Shown in pieces: positions 6,746 through 16,485 of a stretch of DNA of 29,379 bases. The stretch's first letter is position 1; the number at the start of each line of letters is the position of its first letter. The notes beneath the pieces were generated by a model. That model searched no databases, was not told where the DNA came from, and saw only the letters and a list, made by a program, of their open reading frames with translations. Source of the DNA: an uncultured Lachnospiraceae bacterium (GTDB taxonomy: Bacteria; Bacillota; Clostridia; Lachnospirales; Lachnospiraceae); contig CAJUPF010000042.1 in the NCBI GenBank assembly GCA_910588565.1, positions 1 through 29,379 on the forward strand, given 5' to 3'. A program made the translations under genes and the position numbers.

Positions 6746-6794
6746 GGAATTGGGCTGATTTAACAACAGAAATCATAAACTAAGGAGGTTACAT

Positions 6795-7508
6795 ATGGAA
6801 CTGTTATCATTGGAAAAGCAGCTGAGCCAGAATGCATATCCAGGCAGAGGGATTGTGATAGGAAAAAGCGAAGATGGTAAATGCGCAGTAACGGCATACT
6901 TTATTATGGGAAGAAGTGAAAACAGCCGCAATCGTATTTTTGTTTCTGATGGGGAAGGCATTCGTACGCAGGCATTTGATCCGGCTAAATTAACCGATCC
7001 CAGCCTGGTAATTTATGCGCCTGTCCGTGTTTTGGGCAACAAGACGATTGTTACAAACGGGGATCAGACCGATACGATTTATGAATTGATGGATAAACAG
7101 CAGACATTTGAACAGGCATTGCGCACCCGCGCGTTTGAACCGGATGCTCCGAATTATACACCTCGGATTTCCGGCATTCTTCATGTTGAAAACGGGATGT
7201 ATAACTATGCGATGTCCATTTTAAAAAGCAACAACGGCAGCCCGGATTCCTGCCGCCGCTATACTTTTGCTTATGAGAATCCACAGAATGGGGAGGGACA
7301 TTTTATCCATACTTATATGGGCGATGGCAATCCGCTGCCAAGTTTTGAAGGAGAACCGGAATGGATTAAAATAGAAGGAACCATCGATATATTTGCAGAT
7401 AAAATCTGGAACAGCCTGAATGAAGAGAACAAAGTGTCCCTGTTTGTCCGCTATATCGATATAACATCTGGGACAACAGAGACCAGAATTATAAATAAAA
7501 ATCAATAG
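6795..7508 (+). CDS. purO: IMP cyclohydrolase, PurO-type
   Basis: This 237-residue protein matches the PurO-like IMP cyclohydrolase family rather than the N-terminal domain of PurH. It has an early YPGRGIVIGKS loop, AVTAYFIMGRSENSRNR, and a later YNYAMSILKSNN-type region. It closes the ring of FAICAR to give IMP, the last step of purine synthesis, in the cytoplasm. PurO was first described in Archaea, and stand-alone forms also occur in some Clostridia. The start has a TAAGGAGG six bases upstream. It is the first gene behind the ZTP riboswitch and lies 12 bases before the AICAR transformylase gene. Together the two genes replace the usual bifunctional PurH. Confidence 0.85.
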   Translation: MELLSLEKQLSQNAYPGRGIVIGKSEDGKCAVTAYFIMGRSENSRNRIFVSDGEGIRTQAFDPAKLTDPSLVIYAPVRVLGNKTIVTNGDQTDTIYELMDKQQTFEQALRTRAFEPDAPNYTPRISGILHVENGMYNYAMSILKSNNGSPDSCRRYTFAYENPQNGEGHFIHTYMGDGNPLPSFEGEPEWIKIEGTIDIFADKIWNSLNEENKVSLFVRYIDITSGTTETRIINKNQ

Positions 7509-7520
7509 GGAGGGCCGGCA

Positions 7521-8699
7521 ATGAATGAACTGGAATTAAAATACGGGTGCAACCCGAACCAGAAACCATCCCGCATTTATGTGGAGGATAAAGAGCTGCC
7601 CATTAAAGTGTTAAGCGGAAAACCAGGTTATATAAATTTCCTGGATGCGTTTAATGGCTGGCAGCTTGTAAAGGAACTAAAGGAAGCGACAGGTCTTGCT
7701 GCCGCAACTTCGTTTAAGCATGTTTCTCCTGCCGGGGCAGCAGTAGGACTTCCTTTATCGGAAGTGGAGCGTAAAATTTACTGGGTGGATGATATGGAAC
7801 TGGAATTTACGCCTCTTGCCAATGCTTATGCGAGAGCCAGAGGTGCAGACCGTATGTCCTCGTTCGGTGATTTTATAGCCCTTTCCGACGTCTGTGATAA
7901 AGCGACTGCTTTGCTGATCAAACGGGAAGTATCTGACGGTGTGATTGCGCCGGGATACGATCCGGAAGCGCTTGAAATATTGCGGGAGAAGAAAAACGGC
8001 AACTACAATGTAATTGAAATTGATCCTGCATTTGTGCCGGATCCGGTGGAACGCAAGCAGGTGTTTGGCATTACCTTTGAACAAGGCAGAAATGAGCTGA
8101 AGATTGACGATACGTTTTTTGATAATATTGTGACGGAAAACAAAGAACTGACAGACGCTGCCAAAATCGATCTGGCAATTTCCATGATTACATTGAAGTA
8201 TACGCAGTCCAATTCCGTATGTTATGTCAAAGACGGCCAGGCGATCGGCATTGGCGCAGGCCAGCAGAGCCGTATCCACTGTACCAGGCTTGCGGGCCAG
8301 AAAGCGGACAACTGGTTTTTGCGTCAGTCGCCGAAGGTGTTGAACCTTTCTTTTATAGACGGTATCCGGCGGGCGGACAGGGATAACGCAATTGATCTGT
8401 ATATTGGGGAAGACTATATGGATGTCCTGGCCGATGGTGCATGGGAGAATATTTTTAAAATAAAACCAGAAGTATTTACAAAAGAAGAAAAACGTGCGTG
8501 GCTGGATCGGATGAAAGGCGTGACATTAGGCTCGGATGCTTTTTTTCCGTTTGGAGATAATATCGAACGGGCGCATAAAAGCGGCGTTCAGTATGTAGCG
8601 CAGCCTGGCGGTTCGATCCGTGACGATCATGTGATTGATACTTGTAATAAATATGGTATGGTAATGAGTTTTACAGGCATTCGTCTGTTTCATCATTAA
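7521..8699 (+). CDS. purH: AICAR transformylase (stand-alone PurH C-terminal-type enzyme)
   Basis: The 392-residue protein is an AICARFT domain without the IMP cyclohydrolase domain of normal PurH (about 510 residues). The catalytic Lys66-His67 pair lies in TSFKHVSPAGAAVG. The conserved GQQSRIHCTRLAG and the C-terminal FFPFGDNIERAHKSG and QPGGSIRDDHVI segments are intact. It transfers a formyl group from 10-formyl-THF to AICAR (ZMP). The product FAICAR goes to the cyclohydrolase encoded just upstream. Its substrate ZMP is the ligand of the riboswitch, giving direct substrate-induced feedback. A GGGAGGG site precedes the ATG. The next gene begins only 24 bases later with no terminator between. 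Confidence 0.93.
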   Translation: MNELELKYGCNPNQKPSRIYVEDKELPIKVLSGKPGYINFLDAFNGWQLVKELKEATGLAAATSFKHVSPAGAAVGLPLSEVERKIYWVDDMELEFTPLANAYARARGADRMSSFGDFIALSDVCDKATALLIKREVSDGVIAPGYDPEALEILREKKNGNYNVIEIDPAFVPDPVERKQVFGITFEQGRNELKIDDTFFDNIVTENKELTDAAKIDLAISMITLKYTQSNSVCYVKDGQAIGIGAGQQSRIHCTRLAGQKADNWFLRQSPKVLNLSFIDGIRRADRDNAIDLYIGEDYMDVLADGAWENIFKIKPEVFTKEEKRAWLDRMKGVTLGSDAFFPFGDNIERAHKSGVQYVAQPGGSIRDDHVIDTCNKYGMVMSFTGIRLFHH

Positions 8700-8723
8700 T
8701 TAAGATAGGAAGGAATTGAAAAC

Positions 8724-11700
8724 ATGAAAAGATGGATAGCAGCATTACTTACTGTCTGTATGGTATTTGGCAGCTGGATGGGAGCTGCGGAGCCGGTATA
8801 CGGAGTAACGCCGGAGGAACCGGAATGGATACAGCAGACGGAAGCTGTTTTGGAAGAAGCAGAGGGAAAGCAGACGAAGGCAGCCTCGGCAAATGGAAGG
8901 ATGGAAGTGGAAGTGAATACTTCTCTTATGACTCCTTTTGACGGAACAGTAACCGTACATATTTCAAATCGTGATAAGACAGTAGAGCAGACAAGAGAAC
9001 TGGATTTTAACAACAGAGAGACGTTTTCTGCTCTGGCGGTGTTTGAAGTAGAAGAGGGAGAGTATACAGTAATTGTTTCCGCTGCCAGATTTGCAGATTA
9101 TACGCAGCAGATCCAGGTACAGAAAGACTGGATCAGTAAAATCAAAGTCTGCGCCGCAAAGGTGGAAACAGGCAGCACGGCAGTTCCAGGATGGATGTTA
9201 TGCGGAGATGTAAATCAGGATAAAGCGATCGATCAGAAGGATATTGAGGCGTTGAAAACCGCTATCCGGCAGACCCCGGAAGCTGCGGACTATGATTTAA
9301 ACAGAGATGGAAAAGCAGATTTGCTGGATTTGCAGTATGCCGTACAAAGTATAAATGAAGAGCAGGAATCCAGTGTGATGAAGCTTGGTATGATACAGGG
9401 TACGCAGGCTGCAGAAGGAACGGTTCTGGAGAGCCAGGATGGGTCTTATACCTTAAAACCTGTAAGCGGGGATGAACCGATTTCAGTAAATAATCCGGTC
9501 AGTATGGATTTTATTCTGGAACATGCAGCAGGTGCGCCGGAAATTCAGGGAATGACGATTTATGCGCCTGCGCAGACAGATGAAGACGGCAATGTTTCCA
9601 GCGAGATCACAGCGGGAGAAGCAGTTGTGGTCTATCAGGATGAAAATGGAGCAGAACAGGAAATGACAATTTCTCTGAGTGATCAGACAGAGCCTGCCAT
9701 AGCCCGTTCGGAAGCGCATGAAAGCATAGAAGCGACTGGCGCCGGGGAAGAAACGGTAAAACGGAGTTTAAGCGTAGAAGCGGACGGCTCTCTGGTTCTT
9801 AATTTTGGTACGCAGATCGCAGTGAAACGGGTAACGATCCGAATTACCGGAACAAAGAAGACAGAGCCCCTGGTAGCGATTGCCAAAGTGGAATTTGTCA
9901 ATAATATGGAGGAGCGGATCCCGGCGCCGCAGCTGGATATTCCGACACTGCATACTCCGGTATCGGAGGATAAAGGCCTGACGGTATCCTGGACTCCCCA
10001 GATAAATATCACCGGATATGAGGTTTCTGTAACCGGTCCGGTAAAAAATCAGACAGAACCTGAGACACAGATTGTCCGGGTATCCGGAGCACAGCACAGA
10101 ATTAGCTCGATCAATGATAAAAACATGATTAATTTTGCAGAATATACGATCAAAGTTCGTTCTGTAAACGGAGACTGGAGCAGTCCATGGTCTAATACGC
10201 AGATTGGTATCCCTAAGCCGCAAAAACTCCCCGCGCCGCCGGATTATGTAAAAGCAGTGGGCGGTTACCGTTCTATCACGGTCAGCTGGAAAGATATGGA
10301 CGATGCGGATGGATATATGGTGTATTATAAAAAATCTGCAGATGCGGATACCAGCTATCGTCCGGTAGTGGATGGATTTACGCCAGTACAGGCTGGGACC
10401 GGCAAAATCAACGGAACCAGCTATACAATCCGGAGCCTGGAAGATACGGTAAAATATTCTGTCTATGTCATTGGCTGGAATGACCTTGGCTGGGGAAAAC
10501 CTTCCCTTGTCTCTACCGCGACGACAGAAAGTATTGAACCGCCCCAGCTTCCCAGCTATAAATTAATCAACACTTCTAACGGGATAGGCGTCAAAACGGC
10601 GCATATTGAGAGTGCATCATATGGCGGAAGCGGCGGTGCGCAGATGATAGGCAGCGTTTTGGATACCGCTGCGGGAAGCGCCCTTGGATTAGTGGATGAT
10701 GATTACGGCTCTTACTGGATGAAGGAAGACTGGGATGATGGAGTGCAGTATCCGGCTTCCAATAAGGGAATGACGGTTACTCTTGACGCAGATTACGAGA
10801 TGGATTATATGACGTTTGCAGCGGCAGATCAGAAGGCAGGCGTACAGACGGTTCTGGTGAAATACTGGAATTCCGGCAGTTCCGCAGAGCAGCAGATTGC
10901 AGGTGCAAGACTGCTTGAAAGGACAGATAAAAATAACAAACCATTTTACATTGTTAAATTCAATCAAAAAATTACAGCAAATAAAATATATCTGTGTCTG
11001 GGAAGAAGCAATAATTCCAGGCAGGCGATGATGGTAGGCGAGATTCGCTTCCATACATATGATTCACTGGAAGACGATATTATGGGGCTTTATGAGGACG
11101 CTATGCATGTGACGCTGCGGCAGGATGTGACAGAAGAGACAATTGCCGCATTGGAAACGCGTCTGAATACGCCGGATACGGTGAGTGGAGAGAAGCATCC
11201 GCTGTATGACGAACTGCTTCTGGAACTGGAAAATGCCAGAAATATTTTACATGCAAATCTGGATCCCGCTTATGTGGTAGAGAACCAGATTACTGCGCGG
11301 AAAGATTCCCATCTGGGATTTGGCGGGCTGAATGCATGGCAGCCTCTGGGCAAAACTGCATATGCAGGGGAAAAACTGCTGGTATATGTAGGACATAATA
11401 CCTTAAGCCTGGGAGCCGCTGCGTCCCTGCAGCTGGTATTTACCCAGTATCATGCGGAAGCAAGCACCCTTGCGAGAACCGTTAATCTTAAGGTCGGCAG
11501 AAATGAAATCACAGTTCCGCAGATTACCACAACGGATTTTGAAAAGGGCGGCCAGATTTATGTGGCTTATACCGGAAACAACGCATCCGATCAATACGCG
11601 GTCCGTATCAATGGCGGCAGCAATATCCCGGTACTGAGTGTATACGGAAAAGAGGGAGAAGAACGTACCAATGCGATCAGAGCCTATGTAGAAGCGCTTG

Positions 11701-13967
11701 AGGCATATGTCGGTACCATTGAAGCGGGGCATCTTGAAAAACACAAAAAAGATGTAAGCGATAATGTTGCGTATGATTATGATCGGCAGAACTGTATTTT
11801 AAACACAACAGATATTATGATGGAGGAAATGATGTACTCCTTGCCTGCGACACAGATCTGGGCAGGTATTTCAGGTGCCGCGGATAAAGTCACGAAATTG
11901 GATCATGCGCTGCGGGCAATGGAAGATACAATGACTCTGTTTTATCAGCACAAAGGATTAAGCGATGCAGCGGGAAGCGAAGGAGGAAAAAATGCCTGGC
12001 CTGCGCAGCATCTGAATATTCGGTATATGCGGATGTTTGCTGGCGCGTTTATGTATGCGGCCGGAAACCATATTGGTATTGAGTGGGGATCTTCGGTATT
12101 GTCAGGTGTGAATGACTGGAATGGATTTGGCTGGGGAATCGCCCATGAAATTGGCCATGATATCAATCAGGGAACCTATGCGGTAGCAGAAATTACCAAC
12201 AATTATTTTGCGCAGCTTCTGACAGGAAAGATTCGCTATCAATATAAAAATGTCTATGACAAGGTTACATCCGGAACAGTCGGCAGGGCTTCTAATGTAT
12301 TTACACAGCTTGCGTTGTACTGGCAGCTGCATCTGGCATTTGACGACAATACGGAGGACAGACATATTTATGACAATTATGAGGAACAGTTTAATAACCT
12401 GTTCTTTGCACGGGTAGATACGTATTCCAGGAATCCGTCTGCCGCACCGCAGCCGGGCCTGACGTTAAGCGGCGGTGATCAGAATCTGATGCGGCTTGCC
12501 TGTGCGGCGGCGAATAAAAATATTCTTCCGTTCTTTGAACGCTGGGGAATGACGCCGGATGCAGATACAATTGCTTATGCAGAAAAATATGGCGCAGCGG
12601 AAACGAAAGCTCTGTATTATGTAAATGAAGAAGCAAGGGCATACCGTGTAGCAAATCAGGAATCCGAGAAATCGATCGCAAATAAAGACGTTATAACGGC
12701 AGTAGCCGCCGCAGAATCTAATCAGGTGAACATCACAATTACAGCTGATCCGAATGCGGCAGATGCGATTTTGGGTTATGAAGTAAAACGCAGTATGATT
12801 TCCAATGGCAAAAAGCAGACGCAGGTGATTGGATTTATCCCGATGGATGCAGCGGCGGAATCTACTGTTTATACGGATACAGTTTCCTCGATTAATAACC
12901 GGGTAATGGAATATGAAGTAACTGCTGTGGATAAGTTCTTGAACTATTCCAAGTCAGTAAACGCCGGTTCTGCGAAAATCCAGACGGACGGCGTATTGGA
13001 TAAGACCCAGTGGACGGTGGAGACGACAATGGTTTCGGAGGATGATATAGAAATCGAAACAGATATTGAAGATCCGGACAATGGATTTGATTCTGGCAAT
13101 CCATCCGCTGTCGGGGTAAAGAAAGTAAACAGTATCGAGCGGATTCTCGACAATGACAGAACAGCTGCAGGCACTTATACGGGTACCAGCGACGGAACGT
13201 CTACGGTTACTGTAGATATGCATAAGGTGGAAGCTGTGACCGCGCTGAAAATCCAGGGAAGCGCGCTGTCAGCTGTAACGGTTGAAATCAGTCCGGATGG
13301 TTCTGAGTGGACCGCAGTAAAAGAAAATTACAGTGATTTGGATACAACGAAGGCGAATACCATCTGGTTTGATTCGGTAGAAGAAGCTGCAAGAGAAAAC
13401 TGGATTGGTACATATAATGCAAGATATCTGCGGCTGACGTTCTTAACCGCTGGCGATATTTCCATTCAGGAAATTGAGATTTGCGGCCCTTCCGGCGATA
13501 ATCTGGAGTTTATGGAGGCTTCGGACGGGAAGCCTGCGATTGGCATATTGAAGGAAGATTACAGTTATGGAACAGAGAATGCAGATGTAATTCCGGCAGG
13601 ATCTTTGATTTTTACAGGAACCTATAAAGGTAACCCGGCTTACAATATGGTGATCTTATACGATACGGAGGGTAATGTCATTGGTGCAAAAGGCGATGAA
13701 GTCATCGCAAAACAGGTGATTTTTGCCGATGTGCCTAAAGATGGAAATCTGGGTGAGACCTCAGACGGAACCTGGGTATATTATGTGGAACCGGATCAGT
13801 TGGATCTTGCTTCGTTGAAGAACATTAGCGGTGTACGGGGTGAATTATACCGCGTGGATAATGCCCTGACCTTAGAAGGCGAGCGTATTGTCAGCGATAC
13901 ACAGGTGATTTCTATTCCGGATACGATTCCGGAGATCACTCTGAAAGACAGTCATTCAGAGGAATAG
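8724..13967 (+). CDS. Secreted M60-like zinc metallopeptidase with dockerin, FN3 and discoidin-like modules
   Basis: The product is a 1747-residue exported protein. It has a signal peptide (about residues 1-27) and a type I dockerin-like pair of Ca-binding loops (GDVNQDKAIDQKDI at 161-174 and YDLNRDGKADLLDL near 191-204). A beta-rich module (~216-395), two FN3 domains (~398-495 and 500-605) and a discoidin/F5-8C-like module (~620-780) follow. The M60-like catalytic region spans ~850-1260, with zinc-binding HEIGH at 1141-1145 and Glu1156 as likely third ligand. Then come another FN3-like segment and a second F5-8C-like module (~1455-1592). M60-like enzymes cleave host glycoproteins, including mucins, next to O-glycans. 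No LPXTG or S-layer anchor is visible, so attachment may depend on the dockerin. An AGGAAGG site precedes the ATG. The gene follows the purine genes directly. Confidence 0.88.
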   Translation: MKRWIAALLTVCMVFGSWMGAAEPVYGVTPEEPEWIQQTEAVLEEAEGKQTKAASANGRMEVEVNTSLMTPFDGTVTVHISNRDKTVEQTRELDFNNRETFSALAVFEVEEGEYTVIVSAARFADYTQQIQVQKDWISKIKVCAAKVETGSTAVPGWMLCGDVNQDKAIDQKDIEALKTAIRQTPEAADYDLNRDGKADLLDLQYAVQSINEEQESSVMKLGMIQGTQAAEGTVLESQDGSYTLKPVSGDEPISVNNPVSMDFILEHAAGAPEIQGMTIYAPAQTDEDGNVSSEITAGEAVVVYQDENGAEQEMTISLSDQTEPAIARSEAHESIEATGAGEETVKRSLSVEADGSLVLNFGTQIAVKRVTIRITGTKKTEPLVAIAKVEFVNNMEERIPAPQLDIPTLHTPVSEDKGLTVSWTPQINITGYEVSVTGPVKNQTEPETQIVRVSGAQHRISSINDKNMINFAEYTIKVRSVNGDWSSPWSNTQIGIPKPQKLPAPPDYVKAVGGYRSITVSWKDMDDADGYMVYYKKSADADTSYRPVVDGFTPVQAGTGKINGTSYTIRSLEDTVKYSVYVIGWNDLGWGKPSLVSTATTESIEPPQLPSYKLINTSNGIGVKTAHIESASYGGSGGAQMIGSVLDTAAGSALGLVDDDYGSYWMKEDWDDGVQYPASNKGMTVTLDADYEMDYMTFAAADQKAGVQTVLVKYWNSGSSAEQQIAGARLLERTDKNNKPFYIVKFNQKITANKIYLCLGRSNNSRQAMMVGEIRFHTYDSLEDDIMGLYEDAMHVTLRQDVTEETIAALETRLNTPDTVSGEKHPLYDELLLELENARNILHANLDPAYVVENQITARKDSHLGFGGLNAWQPLGKTAYAGEKLLVYVGHNTLSLGAAASLQLVFTQYHAEASTLARTVNLKVGRNEITVPQITTTDFEKGGQIYVAYTGNNASDQYAVRINGGSNIPVLSVYGKEGEERTNAIRAYVEALEAYVGTIEAGHLEKHKKDVSDNVAYDYDRQNCILNTTDIMMEEMMYSLPATQIWAGISGAADKVTKLDHALRAMEDTMTLFYQHKGLSDAAGSEGGKNAWPAQHLNIRYMRMFAGAFMYAAGNHIGIEWGSSVLSGVNDWNGFGWGIAHEIGHDINQGTYAVAEITNNYFAQLLTGKIRYQYKNVYDKVTSGTVGRASNVFTQLALYWQLHLAFDDNTEDRHIYDNYEEQFNNLFFARVDTYSRNPSAAPQPGLTLSGGDQNLMRLACAAANKNILPFFERWGMTPDADTIAYAEKYGAAETKALYYVNEEARAYRVANQESEKSIANKDVITAVAAAESNQVNITITADPNAADAILGYEVKRSMISNGKKQTQVIGFIPMDAAAESTVYTDTVSSINNRVMEYEVTAVDKFLNYSKSVNAGSAKIQTDGVLDKTQWTVETTMVSEDDIEIETDIEDPDNGFDSGNPSAVGVKKVNSIERILDNDRTAAGTYTGTSDGTSTVTVDMHKVEAVTALKIQGSALSAVTVEISPDGSEWTAVKENYSDLDTTKANTIWFDSVEEAARENWIGTYNARYLRLTFLTAGDISIQEIEICGPSGDNLEFMEASDGKPAIGILKEDYSYGTENADVIPAGSLIFTGTYKGNPAYNMVILYDTEGNVIGAKGDEVIAKQVIFADVPKDGNLGETSDGTWVYYVEPDQLDLASLKNISGVRGELYRVDNALTLEGERIVSDTQVISIPDTIPEITLKDSHSEE

Positions 13968-13978
13968 GAGGTTTCGTA

Positions 13979-15115
13979 TTGATGAAAAACTGGATGAAAT
14001 ATATTGCGCTGTGCTTCCTGCTTTTTGCGATTCTGCCGTTGGTATCGCCGACGGCAGTGCAGGCAGGGCTTACAGCAGAACAAAATAATGTAACCGTGTC
14101 ACTTCAGATACCGGAAGGAAAGACAGAAACGATTACTTCCCTGCGTTTTCAGCTCCGTGTTTGGGCTGAAAGCGGCAGTATGGATACGCCGGCGTTTCAA
14201 TTCGACAGCTCCATCAAAAGCATGGTACAGGATGCAGCTGTCACCAAACAGGCGGATGGCAGCTATCTGATGGATCTGATCCTTTCCGGGAAAAAAGACC
14301 AGAAAATCTTTGCGGACAGTGAAACGGCGAAGATTGGGAGCGTATCATTAAAGCCCACCAGCAAAGAATACCGCCTGAAGGTAGAATTTGCCGATACCAA
14401 TCTGAAATATGCGGACGCCAGCGGCCTTTCGGAAGTTACGGTTTCCATGGAACAGGAGCAGCCCGCAGTAGTGGAATTTACAAAGAGCAGCGGTTCTGAT
14501 ACAAAGCCCCCATCGGTAAATCCGCCATCGTCTTCGGGAACTCAGGTGCAGGCTCCAGCCGCAAAGCCGGTATTAAAGCTTTCCAGAAAAAACTATACCT
14601 ATGTGATGTTTAAATGGAAGAAAATCAGCGGGGCGGACGGTTATGTGATTGAGGAATATAACAGTAAGACGAAAAAGTACAAGGCGGTGAAGACCGTTAC
14701 CAACAGCAAGGTGACGGCTTTTTCCAAAAAATATTCCTATGCTACCACACATAAGTTTAGGATGCGTGCGTATAAACTGGCGGCGGATGGAAGTAAAGTA
14801 TATGGAACATACAGCGCTTCCGTGAAAATAACGCTGTCCCCAAATCAGGTAAAAAGCTTTTCCGCGAAAGTCAGCGGTTCTAAAGTGAAGCTTTCCTGGA
14901 AAAAAGTCAGCGGCGCAAAAGGCTACCAGATTTACCGCAGTACCAAAAAGAACAGCAATTACAAGCTTCTGAAAACCATCAAGAAGGGAAAAACTTCAAA
15001 AGCTAATGTCACATATAAAGCCGGAAAGAAATATTATTACAAAATACGGGCTTATGTAACAGATTCTAAGAAAAAGCGTATATACGGCAAGTTCAGTAAG
15101 GCGAAAAAAGCATAA
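13979..15115 (+). CDS. Secreted Lys-rich FN3 protein with cohesin-like N-terminal domain
   Basis: The product has 378 residues with a signal peptide ending near VQA (residues 26-29). Residues ~30-160 form a beta-rich domain (VTVSLQIP, SLRFQLRV, KIGSVSLKP, YRLKVEFAD) whose strand pattern resembles cohesins, though I cannot confirm that by eye. A Ser/Pro linker (~165-190) follows. Then come two FN3-type repeats (~197-282 and 286-378) with the shared pattern FKWKKISGADGY / LSWKKVSGAKGYQIYRS and very high Lys content. The basic repeats suggest binding to anionic cell-wall polymers, and there is no sortase motif. The gene is 11 bases after the dockerin-bearing M60 gene. A scaffold holding that enzyme at the cell surface is a reasonable but untested idea. 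Confidence 0.75.
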   Translation: MMKNWMKYIALCFLLFAILPLVSPTAVQAGLTAEQNNVTVSLQIPEGKTETITSLRFQLRVWAESGSMDTPAFQFDSSIKSMVQDAAVTKQADGSYLMDLILSGKKDQKIFADSETAKIGSVSLKPTSKEYRLKVEFADTNLKYADASGLSEVTVSMEQEQPAVVEFTKSSGSDTKPPSVNPPSSSGTQVQAPAAKPVLKLSRKNYTYVMFKWKKISGADGYVIEEYNSKTKKYKAVKTVTNSKVTAFSKKYSYATTHKFRMRAYKLAADGSKVYGTYSASVKITLSPNQVKSFSAKVSGSKVKLSWKKVSGAKGYQIYRSTKKNSNYKLLKTIKKGKTSKANVTYKAGKKYYYKIRAYVTDSKKKRIYGKFSKAKKA

Positions 15116-16485
15116 TGCAGAAGGAATACAGCCTTACGGAAGGAAATATTTTAAAAACATTACTGCTTTTTGCTGTCCCGTTTTTAATTGCCAATATCCT
15201 GCAGTCCTTGTATGGCGCAGTGGATTTATTTGTAGTAGGCAGATACTGTACCGCTGAAAGTGTGGCGGCAGTATCTACCGGGACACAGGTGACGCAGATT
15301 ATTACAAGCCTTGTGACAGGGCTGACGTTAGGCAGTACTATTTTAATTGGGCAGTATACGGGAAGCAGGGAATTTGAGACAGTAAAACAGGTGATCGGGA
15401 CAACACTTTTTGTGTTTGCCCTGGCCGCCCTGTTTTTGACTGTAGTGATGCTGGCGTTTGAACGTCAGTTATTGCTTCTTCTGGATACGCCGGAGGAGTC
15501 GTTTTCCCTTACGATGCAGTATGTGGCAATCTGCCTGTTGGGGAATATTTTTATTTGCGGTTATAATGCGGTCAGTGCAATTCTCCGCGGCTATGGGGAC
15601 TCCGCACGTCCGATGATTTTTATCGGAATCGCATGTATACTGAACATTATTTTAGATGTCCTGTTCGTGGCCGTGCTGGATTTAAATGTAGCCGGAACGG
15701 CTCTGGCAACTGTGATTTCCCAGGCTGTCAGTATGGGGACTGCGATAGTGTATCTGAAAAAGAAGGACTTTATTTTTGATTTCCGGTTAAAGAGTTTCCG
15801 CCCTGTGCCGCATCTGGTGAAAAAACTGGCCTGTATCGGAATTCCGATTTCTTTTCAGGAGCTGATGGTGCGGATTTCCTTTCTCTATCTGATGACTGTG
15901 ATGAACCGCTGCGGCGTCTATGCTGCGTCAGTGGTTGGAATTGGAAGTAAATATGATGTATTTGCAATGCTTTCAGCAACTTCTATGGCAAATGCGCTTT
16001 CTGCAATTACCGCACAGAATATCGGAGCCAGAAAGCCGGAACGGGCAAGGAAATCCCTGTGGTACGGGATGGGCTTTGCCCTTTTTGTTTCCGTTCTGTT
16101 CTGGATCTGGGCACAGTGGAACCCGCAGTCTATGCTTGGGGTATTTACCCATGATTCTAATGTCATTGCTGCAGGCGTGCCATTTTTCCTCTCCTGCAGT
16201 TATGATTATATGATGGTGGCAATGGTATTCTGCCTGAATGGTTATTTAAACGGAAAGCAGAAAACGGTGTGGACGATGGTCAGCTGCAGTGCGGGAGCTT
16301 TACTCCTTCGGATTCCGCTGGTGTATGTTTTCGGGCAATATTTTGCAGAGGATCTGGGGATGCTTGGGAAGATTGCACCGATTGTTTCGGGAATTATGGC
16401 CTGCTATACGCTGGCGTATGTGATATATGAAGGGAAAAAAGGGTATGAAAATTGGAATTATCCAGGCAGCATCGCAGAGAGATAA
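15115..16485 (+). CDS. MATE-family efflux transporter
   Basis: The 456-residue integral membrane protein has about twelve hydrophobic helices and the normal MATE length. Its start is typical of the NorM/DinF-related Clostridia group: LTEGNILKTLLLFAVPFLIA, then YGAVDLFVVGRYC. MATE proteins export cationic drugs or metabolites by Na+ or H+ antiport; the substrate here is unknown. The ATG at 15115 overlaps the stop of the FN3 gene by one base, and the local ribosome binding site is weak, so translation is probably coupled. The 3' end overlaps the isomerase gene by 41 bases. Confidence 0.93.
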   Translation: MQKEYSLTEGNILKTLLLFAVPFLIANILQSLYGAVDLFVVGRYCTAESVAAVSTGTQVTQIITSLVTGLTLGSTILIGQYTGSREFETVKQVIGTTLFVFALAALFLTVVMLAFERQLLLLLDTPEESFSLTMQYVAICLLGNIFICGYNAVSAILRGYGDSARPMIFIGIACILNIILDVLFVAVLDLNVAGTALATVISQAVSMGTAIVYLKKKDFIFDFRLKSFRPVPHLVKKLACIGIPISFQELMVRISFLYLMTVMNRCGVYAASVVGIGSKYDVFAMLSATSMANALSAITAQNIGARKPERARKSLWYGMGFALFVSVLFWIWAQWNPQSMLGVFTHDSNVIAAGVPFFLSCSYDYMMVAMVFCLNGYLNGKQKTVWTMVSCSAGALLLRIPLVYVFGQYFAEDLGMLGKIAPIVSGIMACYTLAYVIYEGKKGYENWNYPGSIAER

